Assembly (NCBI GenBank): GCA_963763135.1
Contig: CAVXNJ010000001.1
Coordinates: 62,001-126,000, forward strand
Length of the DNA stretch: 64,000 nucleotides
Direction: 5' to 3'
Origin: JANMZO01 sp963763135
GTDB taxonomy: Bacteria; Actinomycetota; Acidimicrobiia; Acidimicrobiales; JANYDT01
Shown here: positions 9,234 through 17,976 of the stretch, piece after piece
Layout: each line of letters opens with the position of its first letter
Numbering within the stretch: position 1 is the first letter of the stretch
Program-made: the position numbers and the translations under genes
Notes under the pieces: generated by a model
The model's input: only the letters and a program-made list of their open reading frames with translations
Told to the model about the DNA's origin: nothing
The model's database searches: none

Positions 9234-10349
9234 ATGCCCACTGCACTCACGCGGGCCGACGACGAAAAGATCAACTGGGTCACGTCGCTCCCATTTCTGT
9301 TGTTTCACCTAGTTCCTTTCGCTGCCATCTGGACCGGTGTCACGACTCGCGCTCTCGTCATGTGTGGCGTGCTCTACGCCGTTCGCATGTTCGCCATCAC
9401 CGGTGGCTACCACCGCTACTTCTCCCACAAGTCCTATCGGACCAGTCGCGCGATGCAGTTCGTTCTCGGTATGGTCGGCACCAGCTGCCTCCAGCAGGGT
9501 CCGTTGTGGTGGGCCGCCCACCATCGCGCCCATCACCGCTACTCCGACACCGAAATCGACATCCACTCCCCGCAGAAGGGTTTCTGGTGGAGTCACGTCG
9601 GATGGTTTCTGTCTGACAAGTACAACGACACCGACCTCGACGCGGTGAAAGACCTGGCGGTCTTTCCGGAACTGCTGTTCCTGAACAAGCACAAGTACTT
9701 CGCTGGTGTCGGTCTGGGTATTGGCTCGTTTCTGGTGGGCGGGTGGAGCGGCCTGGTGATCGGGTTCTTCGGCTCGACGATCCTGTTGTGGCACGGCACG
9801 TTCACGATCAACTCCCTCAGCCACACCTTCGGCACGCGGCGGTTCGCCACCACCGACACCAGCCGAAACAACCCGCTGCTTGCCCTCATCACCTTCGGCG
9901 AAGGGTGGCACAACAACCACCACCACTACCAGGCCTCGGCCCGCCAGGGCATCTACTGGTGGGAGCTCGACATTTCCTGGATGATCCTTCGGGTCCTCGG
10001 CGCACTGCGTCTGGTGCGCGATCTTCGTACGACGCCGGCTGAGGCGATCACCTCGGACCGTCTGCGCGACGGCACCTTTGATCTCGGAATGTTCCGAGCC
10101 GCCTGGCGCAACGCCGGATGCTCGCTTCGTCTGCCAAAAGTTTCCCCGTCACAGACGATGGCCGCAGCCGGAAGCGCTCTTGCCGCCAAGCAGGCCGCTG
10201 CCGAAGCCGCGATCCACGCGAAGCGCGTGTTGTTGGAAGAGGCGTTCGCGGCATCGATGGAAGCGGCCGAGGAACTTACCCGCACGACCCGCCGCTCCGC
10301 CCTCGGGCTCTTTCGCAACACGCCACAGGGCGGAACGTCGCAATCCTGA
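9234..10349 (+). CDS. Acyl-CoA (delta-9 type) fatty acid desaturase
   Basis: Integral-membrane di-iron desaturase that inserts a cis double bond into a long acyl chain. All three histidine boxes are visible: HRYFSH (after the second membrane segment), HRAHHR and HNNHHH. LVIGFFGSTILLWHGTFTINSLSHTFG supplies the remaining conserved His. The core is about 290 residues. A further ~80-residue Ala-rich tail, predicted helical, ends the 371-residue chain and is unlike the short tails of many homologues. AAAGGA lies 6-7 bases before the ATG. The acyl-CoA dehydrogenase gene follows 99 bp downstream, consistent with a lipid-metabolism neighbourhood. Confidence 0.92.
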   Translation: MPTALTRADDEKINWVTSLPFLLFHLVPFAAIWTGVTTRALVMCGVLYAVRMFAITGGYHRYFSHKSYRTSRAMQFVLGMVGTSCLQQGPLWWAAHHRAHHRYSDTEIDIHSPQKGFWWSHVGWFLSDKYNDTDLDAVKDLAVFPELLFLNKHKYFAGVGLGIGSFLVGGWSGLVIGFFGSTILLWHGTFTINSLSHTFGTRRFATTDTSRNNPLLALITFGEGWHNNHHHYQASARQGIYWWELDISWMILRVLGALRLVRDLRTTPAEAITSDRLRDGTFDLGMFRAAWRNAGCSLRLPKVSPSQTMAAAGSALAAKQAAAEAAIHAKRVLLEEAFAASMEAAEELTRTTRRSALGLFRNTPQGGTSQS

Positions 10350-10448
10350 GCACCGGGGTATGAACCCCCTGGTTGACAACGTTGATCAGCCGATTGCGAC
10401 GCTGCTGCGGTGGCGCCGTAATCACGACACCACGTAACCTCGGCGGTC

Positions 10449-11666
10449 ATGGCAGTTACTGAGACCCCGGAGGAATTCGGCGCCCGCGCTGAGGCATGGA
10501 TTGCCGAGCGCCTACCGCGTCGACCCGATGTCGTGGCCGATACCAGATGGGGCGAAGGATCTGACAACATCGCGCTGTTCCACAACCTGTCGGCCACGGA
10601 CGAACGTGCCGTCGTTGACCGGTACCGCGGCTGGTTCCAGGAAAAGGCCTCGCAAGGGTTCCACGCAATTACCTGGGATCCCGCTTACGGCGGGCTCGGT
10701 TTGGGTCGTGAATACGACGCAGCGTTTTCCACGGCCGAGTCCAAGTTCGTCACCCCGTCCACCCACGAAGCAGTTTCGATCACGCGTGACCTCATCGGAC
10801 CGACCCTTCGTGCCCATGGCACCGACGAACAGCGGGCCCGGTACGTAGCGCCACTCCTGCGGACCGACGAGATGTGGTGCCAGCTCATGTCGGAACCGGG
10901 GGCGGGTTCCGACGTAGCGGGCATGACCACACGAGCGGAACGTCACGACGACACATGGGTCGTGAACGGTCAGAAAGTCTGGACGTCGGGCGCACAATTT
11001 GCGAACTATGGATATCTTCTGGCCCGCACCGACCCCGACGCCCCAAAGCACAAGGGGATCACGGCCTTCATCGTCGATATGACGTCACCGGGCCTGACGG
11101 TACGACCGTTGCGTCAGATGAGCGGCGGGTCGTCGTTCAACGAAGTGTTCTTCGATGACGTGGTGATTCCCGATGCGAACCGAATCGACGCGGTGGGCAA
11201 AGGCTGGTCTGTGGCGATCACGACACTCGGCTTCGAACGCAGCTCCGTAACCGGCGGCCGCGGACGAGTCGTAGGTGGACATATGATTCGGCTACTTGAA
11301 CTTGCTCAACACTTCGAAGCCGGAAAGGACCCGGTGCTCAGGCAGGATCTGGCCCGAGCGTGGATCAACCAGCGGATTCTTGGCCTGAACTCACAACGGG
11401 TGAAAGCCAATCTACGCGCCGGTCAGACACCGGGACCGGAAGGATCGATCGGCAAACTCGGTTGGACGAAAGGTCTCAACGAAATCGCTGAAGTCGCGTC
11501 GCGGATCCTCGGAGCGTCGCTCACGGCTGACACCGGCGCCTGGGGAACCTACGCGTGGGTCGACTTCGTTCTCGGAGCCAGAGGGTATCGGATCGCCGGA
11601 GGAACCGACGAGATCCAGCGCAACATCATCGCCGAGCGCGCGCTCGGTTTACCCCGAGAACCGTGA
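10449..11666 (+). CDS. Acyl-CoA dehydrogenase
   Basis: FAD flavoenzyme forming the alpha-beta double bond in an acyl-CoA. In 405 residues I see the flavin/substrate loop MSEPGAGSDVAGMTTRA, WVVNGQKVWTSGA, the mid-domain LGFERSSV ... GGRGRVVGG, and the C-terminal GGTDEIQRNIIAERALGLPREP that closes over the FAD adenine. The catalytic Glu is not certain from sequence alone. This form resembles the actinobacterial FadE families used for steroid or branched-chain acyl-CoAs rather than short-chain enzymes. The stop lies only 9 bp from the end of the convergent unknown gene. Confidence 0.9.
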   Translation: MAVTETPEEFGARAEAWIAERLPRRPDVVADTRWGEGSDNIALFHNLSATDERAVVDRYRGWFQEKASQGFHAITWDPAYGGLGLGREYDAAFSTAESKFVTPSTHEAVSITRDLIGPTLRAHGTDEQRARYVAPLLRTDEMWCQLMSEPGAGSDVAGMTTRAERHDDTWVVNGQKVWTSGAQFANYGYLLARTDPDAPKHKGITAFIVDMTSPGLTVRPLRQMSGGSSFNEVFFDDVVIPDANRIDAVGKGWSVAITTLGFERSSVTGGRGRVVGGHMIRLLELAQHFEAGKDPVLRQDLARAWINQRILGLNSQRVKANLRAGQTPGPEGSIGKLGWTKGLNEIAEVASRILGASLTADTGAWGTYAWVDFVLGARGYRIAGGTDEIQRNIIAERALGLPREP

Positions 11667-11675
11667 GCTCCGAGG

Positions 11676-12614
11676 TCAGGCCGAAGCGCAGGCCGGAGCG
11701 TCAAGCCATTCGGCGATCTGGCTCGCCTCGACCAGCGAAACGCCGTAGTCGGCGTAAAGGTCGACCCACGAGACGTCAGCCGGAAGACGGTTCACCAGAA
11801 CCACGAGCGACGGAGGACAGTCCAACTCCAGTTGGTACTGCCGCAGCGTTGTTCCCAACGCGCACCGCAGCTTTTCTTCTTCGTTGGCCGCTGTCAGATA
11901 GGCGGTGTTGACCAAGACCCAGGCCCCACCCACGCACCAGCCGAGGTGCCAGTCGGAATCATCGGATCTCGGGACGACGGCCACGTGGCCCCGAGCTTGG
12001 AGTTCCTTCGCAAGGCAGCGTCGCAGGCCATCGGGCTGGGGCCGGCCAGAGGTGCTCGGTTCATCGATGAAGAGATACGGAACCCCGACCGGCCGATGAG
12101 ACGCGAGCCGTTCACGGAGCTCGACAGCCGGAGTGCCCAGTACAAACTCCGCCGCTGCGTCATTTGCCCGGTCAGGCTTTGGAAGCTTTCGCTTCAGGAA
12201 CATCTGAAGGAATTCCTCGCATTCCGCGAAGATGAGCGGATCCCGCAGCAGACTCGTGACACTCGACATCCGACCAACGGCAACCGAGTGCTTTGGAACA
12301 TGCAGTGGCGTTTGGCCCGGGCCGAGGGCAAGGCGGGTCCCGAAGTCACCCACGATCTTGTCGACCGTGTCAGTTTTCGGAAGGGCAACGAAACACCACC
12401 AGCCATCTTCGAAATACTCTGCGTACATAGCTTGAATCGGTCCGATGTTCACGCAGACCTGGTCGCCGCCTTTCTTCAACGGGATCGTCAGTCCCCAGTT
12501 GACCCCGTACTGTCCGTTTTCCTGAAGGTCGAAAGCGACAACGAACCAGTTGATAAGCGACTTCACATCATCGGACTGCGGCAGTTTCTCGAAGTCCGCC
12601 AAGATCGAATTCAT
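11676..12614 (-). CDS. Unknown protein divergent from the MNIO peptide cassette
   Basis: 312 residues, not recognised. The ATG at 12614 is chosen over the longer open frame because GAGGAAATAGG lies just upstream on this strand and the added N-terminal part looks non-coding. There is no signal peptide or membrane segment. The N-terminal half is rich in aromatic residues (NWFVVAFDLQENGQYGVNWG, EDGWWCFVALP). The second half has a run of hydrophobic strands (HLGWCVGGAWVLVNTAYLT, LDCPPSLVVLVNRLP) and ends in DAPACASA. This could be two related alpha/beta halves, as in chaperone- or sensor-like folds, but that is a guess. It shares a 227-bp upstream region with the peptide/DUF692 operon. Confidence 0.7.
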   Translation of the reverse strand: MNSILADFEKLPQSDDVKSLINWFVVAFDLQENGQYGVNWGLTIPLKKGGDQVCVNIGPIQAMYAEYFEDGWWCFVALPKTDTVDKIVGDFGTRLALGPGQTPLHVPKHSVAVGRMSSVTSLLRDPLIFAECEEFLQMFLKRKLPKPDRANDAAAEFVLGTPAVELRERLASHRPVGVPYLFIDEPSTSGRPQPDGLRRCLAKELQARGHVAVVPRSDDSDWHLGWCVGGAWVLVNTAYLTAANEEEKLRCALGTTLRQYQLELDCPPSLVVLVNRLPADVSWVDLYADYGVSLVEASQIAEWLDAPACASA

Positions 12615-12737
12615 ATGCACACCTATTTCCTCGGACCCTCGATGATCCGTCTGTCTACAGAGGGTTAGTTTCCTGTTCGGCCGGTTATCGGTGATTAGTC
12701 CGAACTTGCAGAAACGATGAGAAAGTCGTTGCAGAAC

Positions 12738-12786
12738 TGACACATCGCAGCAATCGCGTGTCAACGCTTGTATCAAGGACCCTTGA
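12738..12786. promoter_or_regulatory. Paired inverted repeats in the divergent upstream region
   Basis: TGACAC (12738-12743) and GTGTCA (12758-12763) form an inverted repeat spaced by 14 bases. TCAAGG-AC-CCTTGA (12773-12786) forms a second, close-spaced palindrome. Both lie between the unknown minus-strand gene and the peptide gene, within ~105 bp of the peptide start. They could be operator sites controlling the cassette; no sigma-factor consensus is clear. Confidence 0.4.
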
Positions 12787-12841
12787 GTGGCCTCTTGAAC
12801 GTATGCGGCAGTACCCGCCGCCCAACAAACAGGAGAACACG

Positions 12842-13087
12842 ATGGAACACCCGAAAAGCCTTGAAGCTTCAGCCCACGTGGTTCACAGCGATTGCCGACC
12901 GACGATCGAAGTGAGCGTGCCATCAGGAACGCAGTTCAAAGACCTTGTTTCCGACACCGACTGGCTGATCGATCTCGTTCGCAAACTCGGACCCCGCGGA
13001 TGTGAGCCATGCCTCTCCGGCCGCGACATTCTCATTCGCGAACGGTTTGAGGAAATCGTGAACGTCGCAATCCCACAACGTGGATAG
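12842..13087 (+). CDS. Putative RiPP precursor peptide of the MNIO cassette
   Basis: 81 residues. The ATG at 12842 has an excellent site, AGGAG at 12831-12835 with 6-base spacing; an upstream in-frame start at 12758 lacks one. There are three Cys: C18, C54 and C57. The C-terminal third carries LGPRGCEPCLSGRDILIRE (C54-x2-C57, then SGRD) and ends VNVAIPQRG. The first ~50 residues are acidic/amphipathic (FKDLVSDTDWLIDLVRKLG) and could be a leader. No signal peptide is visible. Its last 8 bases overlap the DUF692 enzyme gene, so the two are translationally coupled. Known DUF692 enzymes (MbnB, TglH, BufB) modify Cys or Asp of small peptides encoded next to them. That this peptide is the substrate is therefore inference from position, size and the CxxC motif. 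Confidence 0.75.
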   Translation: MEHPKSLEASAHVVHSDCRPTIEVSVPSGTQFKDLVSDTDWLIDLVRKLGPRGCEPCLSGRDILIRERFEEIVNVAIPQRG

Positions 13088-14015
13088 CACAACGTTTGGG
13101 TTCAGCGGTTTCGACGGCCAGGTAGAACTGTCGAAGTCGGCCGGAGTGGGCGTCGTGTACAACGGCGCCCTCGCCGGGCTTCTCGGCCGCAAGCCGCAAC
13201 TCGTCGACACGCTCAGTCTCATCCCTGAAACCCTCTGGCACGAAGCATCCGGGCCGAACCGTTACCAGTGGATTCCTGCCGCCATGCGCCTCTTCGATGC
13301 ACTGAAGGACAATCAGCCGGTGGTGTTCCACGGCATCGGGTTGTCGCTCGGTTCCGCCGGACCGCTTGACCACGGGCACGTTGAACAGCTCGCCCTGGCG
13401 GCAGATCGTTATCAACCTAGGTGGTTCAGCGAACATCTCGCTACGTTCCGGGTGCGTTCCGCGTCGGGCCCCGCTCACGCCGGAGTCGGTCTGCCGGTCG
13501 CATTCGGCTCCGAAACGCTGGCCCACCTCGCCCCGAAGGTGGAGGAACTTCAGCGGCGCCTCGAACTCCCCGTGCTGCTGGAAAACAGTGCGGTGTATGT
13601 AGATATCCCGAACGTCGAATGGTCCGAAGCCGGCCTGCTGAACCGGTTGTGCGACGAGACCGGTTGCGGTGTCCTTCTCGACCTTCACAACCTGTACGCA
13701 AACGAACGCAACCTCAAATGGGATGCCGAGGCGTACCTCGACGAGATGAATCTTTCGAACGTTGTCGAGATTCACGTGGCCGGCGGAGAGATGATGGGTC
13801 GCTGGTACGCCGACGCCCACAGTGGAGCGAGCCCGGACCGGGTGTGGGAATTACTCGACTACGTCCTGCCTGAGGCAAAAGCGCTGAAGCTGGTGACTTT
13901 TGAAATGCACGAATCGAGGTTTGACGCAATGACGGAGAAGGGGTTTCTCGCCGAGTTGAGTGCCATCCGCAACTCCGTCGAGCACGCGTCGGCAGGTGAA
14001 CCACGTGTCGCTTGA
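13080..14015 (+). CDS. DUF692 multinuclear non-haem iron oxygenase (MNIO)
   Basis: A 311-residue TIM-barrel protein of the DUF692/MbnB/TglH family, oxygenases with two or three iron atoms that remodel Cys-containing peptides. Metal-ligand-type residues are all visible: H84 (VVFHGIGLSLGS), E118/H119 (WFSEHLATF), E168/N169 (LLENSAVY), D201/H203/N204 (LLDLHNLYANERN), E230/H232 (VEIHVAGGE), D245/H247 (YADAHSG) and E275/H277 (FEMHES). The DLHN form, instead of the DVNN seen in MbnB-like enzymes, suggests a separate subclass. The GTG at 13080 overlaps the peptide gene by 8 bp, and the gene overlaps the next one by 11 bp. Family assignment is strong; substrate and product are unknown. Confidence 0.92.
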   Translation: MDSTTFGFSGFDGQVELSKSAGVGVVYNGALAGLLGRKPQLVDTLSLIPETLWHEASGPNRYQWIPAAMRLFDALKDNQPVVFHGIGLSLGSAGPLDHGHVEQLALAADRYQPRWFSEHLATFRVRSASGPAHAGVGLPVAFGSETLAHLAPKVEELQRRLELPVLLENSAVYVDIPNVEWSEAGLLNRLCDETGCGVLLDLHNLYANERNLKWDAEAYLDEMNLSNVVEIHVAGGEMMGRWYADAHSGASPDRVWELLDYVLPEAKALKLVTFEMHESRFDAMTEKGFLAELSAIRNSVEHASAGEPRVA

Positions 14016-14421
14016 GCGGTTCCAGTCCACGTTGGCGACCATGGTGGCCGATCCTGAACTAATAATACGCGCACGTAGTAATGACCTTGATTGGTTGAAC
14101 CACCCCGATCTGGAGGACCATGAGCGGGACCGCCTGATCATGATGGCCTCCGATGAACGCATCGAGGTTCTTTGCTCGCTCTACCGGTCGAATCGGCTCA
14201 CCGCACTGGTGCGTACCGTTCCGGGACTCGTCGAGGCGCTGGGGCCCGACCTCGATGCTGTCGTATCCGCGTTTTGGCGAGCCACCGCACGCACCGACCT
14301 TCAGTACCGAAGCGAAGGTGAAGCACTTTGTCGCTTCGTGATGAAGAACGTCGACGACCCCGAACTCATCGACGCCGCTGCGGCGGCACTCGACGCGCTT
14401 CGCACCAGATACGGCTTCTAG
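14005..14421 (+). CDS. Putative partner protein of the MNIO (HvfC/MbnC-like)
   Basis: 138 mostly helical residues. The GTG at 14005 is preferred (GGCAGG about 8 bases upstream) and overlaps the DUF692 gene by 11 bp; a GTG at 13996 is an alternative. The motif LYRSNRLTALVRTVPGLVEA is followed by a LGPDLDAVVSAFWRA segment. It resembles the 'YR-N ... P-L ... G ... AF' pattern of DUF2063-like N-terminal domains, which in other MNIO systems bind the leader peptide and activate the oxygenase. Similarity is by pattern only, so the assignment is tentative. Position and coupling are the stronger evidence. It probably completes a three-gene operon. Confidence 0.65.
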   Translation: MSLERFQSTLATMVADPELIIRARSNDLDWLNHPDLEDHERDRLIMMASDERIEVLCSLYRSNRLTALVRTVPGLVEALGPDLDAVVSAFWRATARTDLQYRSEGEALCRFVMKNVDDPELIDAAAAALDALRTRYGF

Positions 14422-14685
14422 AACGCACGAGCCAGGTGCCGGTCCGGTCGCATCGACGAAAAGTGACGACAGCCTGAGGTCCCACCCTCGAACGAATTTC
14501 GCGCAGTGGGCCGAGGGCGGGTTCGTCGCTCGCAAGGGTGCTCTTCGCGGTGGTGCTTCCCTGCGAGAGCGGCCGCGCCGAACCTGGCGACCAGACGTAA
14601 ACGAGAGTGTCCGCGCCGGTCAGCGACGGACGACTTTTCCCGCCCCTTTGTCCACACCAGCTAATGACCGGACCAAACATAGACA
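14422..14685. other. Non-coding stretch after the MNIO operon
   Basis: Together with the next promoter region this is a 332-bp gap between the MNIO partner gene and the siroheme methyltransferase gene. It holds short GC-rich inverted segments but no credible start site, conserved frame or RNA gene that I can recognise. Confidence 0.6.
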
Positions 14686-14715
14686 AACCCGATCGTTTTA
14701 GTCATGATTCGGGTT
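14686..14715. promoter_or_regulatory. Inverted repeat in the cobA/sirA upstream region
   Basis: AACCCGA (14686-14692) and TCGGGTT (14709-14715) form a 7-bp inverted repeat around an AT-rich centre, 38 bases before the GTG start of the methyltransferase gene and 25 bases before its Shine-Dalgarno site. It partly overlaps a possible -10-like TATGCT at 14715-14720. An operator controlling the sulfite/nitrite reductase operon is a reasonable guess. Confidence 0.45.
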
Positions 14716-14753
14716 ATGCTTAGTGCCATGGACCGACGCCGAGGAGCGCAGCA

Positions 14754-15545
14754 GTGACCGTGCACCTCGTCGGTGCCGGGCCGGGCGACGTCGGTCTGCT
14801 GACCCTGCGTGCCGCCGAATTGCTCCGCCGATGCGACGTGGTCGTTCACGATCGCCTGGTGGGATCGGAAATTCTCGACCTCGCTCCGCCCTGGGCCCAG
14901 CGCTTCGACGTCGGCAAGCGCCCCGGCGACAGCCCCAGCCAGGTCCAGATCAACGAACTGCTCGTCGACCTCGGGAAACGCTTCGACTGCGTCGTTCGTC
15001 TGAAGGGCGGCGATCCGCATGTGTTCGGCCGCGCCGCCGAGGAACTTCTCGCTCTCCGGGGTGCCGGAATCCACGCCGAGGTCACGCCCGGCATCTCGTC
15101 GGTGCTGGCCGCGCCGGCCGCCGTGGGCATTCCGCTCACCACCCGGCTCGCCTCATCGGGATTCACGGTCATCACCGCCCACCAGGACCCAGCCAACGAC
15201 CGCACCCTCGACTGGGACGCCCTCGCCCGACTCGGCACGACCCTCGTGATACTCATGGGAGCCTCACGCGCCGCGGCGTTCCGCGACCGACTGCTCGCCG
15301 GAGGGATGCGGCCCGACATGCCGGTGGCGATCATCACCGAAGCCTCCACCGACAACGAATCCGAGCGACGCCTCGTGCTCAGCGAACTCGGGACCGAACC
15401 GGTACCGAATCCGTCGGTCATCGTGGTCGGGGCGGTAGCCGCCCTCGACCTGCGCTGCCCCGGCATTGCCACGCCTAACGCTGCATCACCTGCCGAGTCC
15501 TCGGCATCACCCTCAACCGCCACCAGCCAGGAGGCACTCGCATGA
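14754..15545 (+). CDS. cobA: Uroporphyrinogen-III C-methyltransferase
   Basis: Adds two SAM-derived methyl groups to uroporphyrinogen III, giving precorrin-2 for siroheme or cobalamin. Seen in 263 residues: the N-terminal VHLVGAGPGDVGLLTLRA, VVHDRLV, VRLKGGDPHVFGRAAEE (SAM-binding), TPGISSVLAAPAAVGIPLT, and the C-terminal PSVIVVGAVAAL. It is the single-domain SUMT type without CysG oxidase/ferrochelatase parts. The GTG at 14754 has GAGGAG 7 bases upstream. It overlaps the reductase gene by 4 bp (ATGA), so the product very likely serves siroheme for that enzyme; the later steps are not encoded nearby. Confidence 0.94.
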   Translation: MTVHLVGAGPGDVGLLTLRAAELLRRCDVVVHDRLVGSEILDLAPPWAQRFDVGKRPGDSPSQVQINELLVDLGKRFDCVVRLKGGDPHVFGRAAEELLALRGAGIHAEVTPGISSVLAAPAAVGIPLTTRLASSGFTVITAHQDPANDRTLDWDALARLGTTLVILMGASRAAAFRDRLLAGGMRPDMPVAIITEASTDNESERRLVLSELGTEPVPNPSVIVVGAVAALDLRCPGIATPNAASPAESSASPSTATSQEALA

Positions 15546-17355
15546 GCCTGCTCGAACAACCGACCGCACCGACGATCGATGAACTTCTCCGGGGGCCGAT
15601 CGATCCGGAGATCGAGACCGACATCGCGAAGTTCGAGGTAATGCTCGCCCGCTACCAGTCGGGTGATCTCGACGAAGACATCTTCCGCGTGTTCCGCCTC
15701 GCCAACGGTGTCTACGGTCAGCGCCAGGGTGGCACCGCCCAGATGCTTCGCATCAAGATCCCCTACGGCAAGATCACCGCTGACCAGCTCGACCTGCTAG
15801 CACATATCTCGGAGACGCACTCACGCGGCTGGGGCCACATCACCACCCGCCAGTGCCTGCAGTTCCACTTCGTCGAGTTGACCGCAGATTCCGACCGTGC
15901 TGCGCGAAGCTCGGTTCGGTGGGCATGACCGGTCGTGAAGCCTGTGGCGACACCGTCCGCAACGTGCAGGGCTGCCATCTCGCCGGCGCCTGCCCACATG
16001 AGGAACTCGACATCACCCAATGGGCCGAAGCGGCCTTCCGCCACCTGCTGCGCAACCCGCTCGGTCAGCGTCTGCCCCGCAAGTTCAAGATCAACTTCTC
16101 GGGTTGTGCGACCGACTGCGGCCAGGCCATGTTCAACGACGTCGGCGTGATCGCCACGACCCGCACCAAGGAAGACGGCACGACCGAAGCAGGGTTCCGG
16201 GTGTTCCTGGCCGGTGGCCTCGGAGCGAACCCGCATCCGGCTCTCGCGCTCGAAGAGTTCACCTCCCGCGAGGATCTGCTGCCGACCATCGAGGCTTCGC
16301 TTCGTGTCTTCGAGCAGGCCGGCAACCGCGACAACCGCATCCGGGCCCGCATGAAGTGGCTCGTCGACACCCTCGGCTGGGAAGAAGTGCAGCGTCGGGT
16401 GAAGTCGCAGCGCCGTCTCCTTCTTGCTTCGAGCTCGTGGCCGGGTGGCATCCCCGCCGAGGTTCTCCAGTTCGGCGATGCACCGGCCGGCCGCAAGGAA
16501 GGCGTCACTGCAACCGCCATCGGTCAGGGCACGCCCGTGTCGATCGGTCAGAAGCCGGTGAAGGACCGCTGGGAAGAAGCCAACGTCATCCGTGGCACGG
16601 CCAACGGCACCGTCTCGGCGTACGCCTGGGCCCACCTCGGCGACATCACCACCGCCCAATTCCGGGCGCTCGCCGCCATCCAGCGCGACTTCAACGCCGA
16701 GGTCCGCCTGTCGAACCGCCAGAATCTGGTGTTCCGCAACCTGACCGAGGAACAGCTTCCGGCGCTCTACGAGCGGCTCGAAGCGATCGGCATGGCTCAA
16801 CCCGGAGCAGAACTGCTGCGCGACGTCGTGTCGTGCCCCGGGGCCGACACCTGCAATCTCGCCGTCACCCAGTCACGCGGCCTCGCTCGCGCCATCGGTG
16901 AGCGTCTCGAAGAGGAGGGTCTCGCTGAGGTCGGCGGAATCCGCGTCAACATCTCCGGTTGCATGAACTCGTGCGGTCAGCATCACACTGCCGACATCGG
17001 CTTCTTCGGAGCCGAGCGTCGCGCCCACGATGTCGCAGCGCCGGGCTATCAGATGCTCCTCGGTGGCTACGTCGGTCAGGCCCAGGCCCACTTCGGAGAC
17101 CGGGCCATGCGCATCCCCGCCAAGAACGGCCCCGAAGCGGTAATCCGCGTCGTGCGTCGCTTCACGGGCGAGCGTGAGGCCGGCGAGTCGTTCCGGGGTT
17201 GGATGGACCGGGTCGGTGGCGCCAAGACGATCGTGAAGGACAGTCTCAAGGACCTTGATAACTTCCCGTCGCCGCTCGACGCTCCCGATATGTACATCGA
17301 CTGGGACGAGACCATGCCCTTCATGGTCGAGCTCGGCGAATCCGAATGCGCCTGA
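15542..17355 (+). pseudogene. Siroheme nitrite/sulfite reductase, interrupted by two frameshifts
   Basis: Reads as one ~600-residue ferredoxin-type reductase split across frames. The first frame runs from the ATG at 15542 to a TGA at 15926-15928. It holds the start of the parachute domain up to TTRQCLQFHFVELTA. The chain then fits if one base is dropped near 15887 (giving IPTVLRE) and another near 15909 (giving LGSVGMTGREACGDTVRNVQ). The rest is intact to 17355, including SGCATDCG, the Fe4S4/siroheme cysteines SCPGADTCNLAV and SGCMNSCGQHH. It converts sulfite to sulfide or nitrite to ammonia with six electrons; substrate choice is undecided, though DUF4202 next door favours sulfite. With every active-site residue kept, sequence error is at least as likely as real loss. 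Confidence 0.85.
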
Positions 17356-17373
17356 CCCTGAGCGCTTGAACCC

Positions 17374-17955
17374 GTGGATCTCAACAGTGCGTTGGCGGCT
17401 ATCGACGCCGCCAACGCTCATGACCCCAACCTGATTTCCATCGATGGGGTTGAGCGACCGCGGGCCGAGTATCAGGGGATCCGCGCTACACACTGGGTCT
17501 GGCGCCTCGCGCCCGGTGCCGAAGCTTCCGTAATCCTTGCCGCCCGAGCGCACCACCTGCGCCGGTGGGCCATCGCCCGGGCGGACTATCCCGAAGGCCG
17601 AGCGGGCTACCACCGCTGGAAGCGCGACGCCCGGGATGCCGCACGCCAAGCCATTGCCGATGTGCTCGGCCCGCTCGGTGCCGATGGCGCCACGATCGAG
17701 CGGGTCGGGGCGCTCGTGAATCGCGACGAGCTCGGCCGAGATCCCGGCACCCAGCTGGTGGAAGACGCCGCCTGCCTGGTGTTCCTCGAGACGCAGTACG
17801 ACGAGCTGATCGACCGCCTCGGTGAGGACAAGGTCGCCGATGCCGTCCGCAAGACGCTCAAGAAGATGAGCCCCGACGCAATCGCGATCGCCGGCGACGC
17901 CGTGAAAACCGAGTCCGGGATGGCCCTCCTCGGCCGGGTCGCGTCGGGCGGCTGA
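17374..17955 (+). CDS. DUF4202 protein linked to sulfite reductase
   Basis: A 193-residue HD-like protein of the DUF4202 family, often found next to assimilatory sulfite reductase genes. Seen: RAHHLRRWAIARADYPEGRAGYHRWKRDA (family signature with His and Asp), VEDAACLVFLETQYDEL, and a C-terminal RKTLKKMSPDAI. The biochemical role is not known. The GTG at 17374 is 18 bp after the reductase stop on the same strand, so it likely belongs to the cobA-reductase operon. The gene ends just before a long palindrome. Confidence 0.85.
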   Translation: MDLNSALAAIDAANAHDPNLISIDGVERPRAEYQGIRATHWVWRLAPGAEASVILAARAHHLRRWAIARADYPEGRAGYHRWKRDARDAARQAIADVLGPLGADGATIERVGALVNRDELGRDPGTQLVEDAACLVFLETQYDELIDRLGEDKVADAVRKTLKKMSPDAIAIAGDAVKTESGMALLGRVASGG

Positions 17956-17976
17956 CCGGGGCCAAAGCGGCTCCCT

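Noticed and set aside
12758..12841. N-terminal extension of the MNIO precursor peptide
   Set aside because: The in-frame start at 12758 has no Shine-Dalgarno site, while AGGAG sits at ideal distance before 12842.
11676..12923. Longer version of the unknown divergent protein starting at 12923
   Set aside because: The extra 103 residues would run over the peptide gene start and the inverted repeats, and a strong ribosome site precedes 12614.
14422..14753. Cobalamin riboswitch or small RNA before cobA
   Set aside because: No B12-box-like segment is evident; only an inverted repeat near the promoter can be supported.
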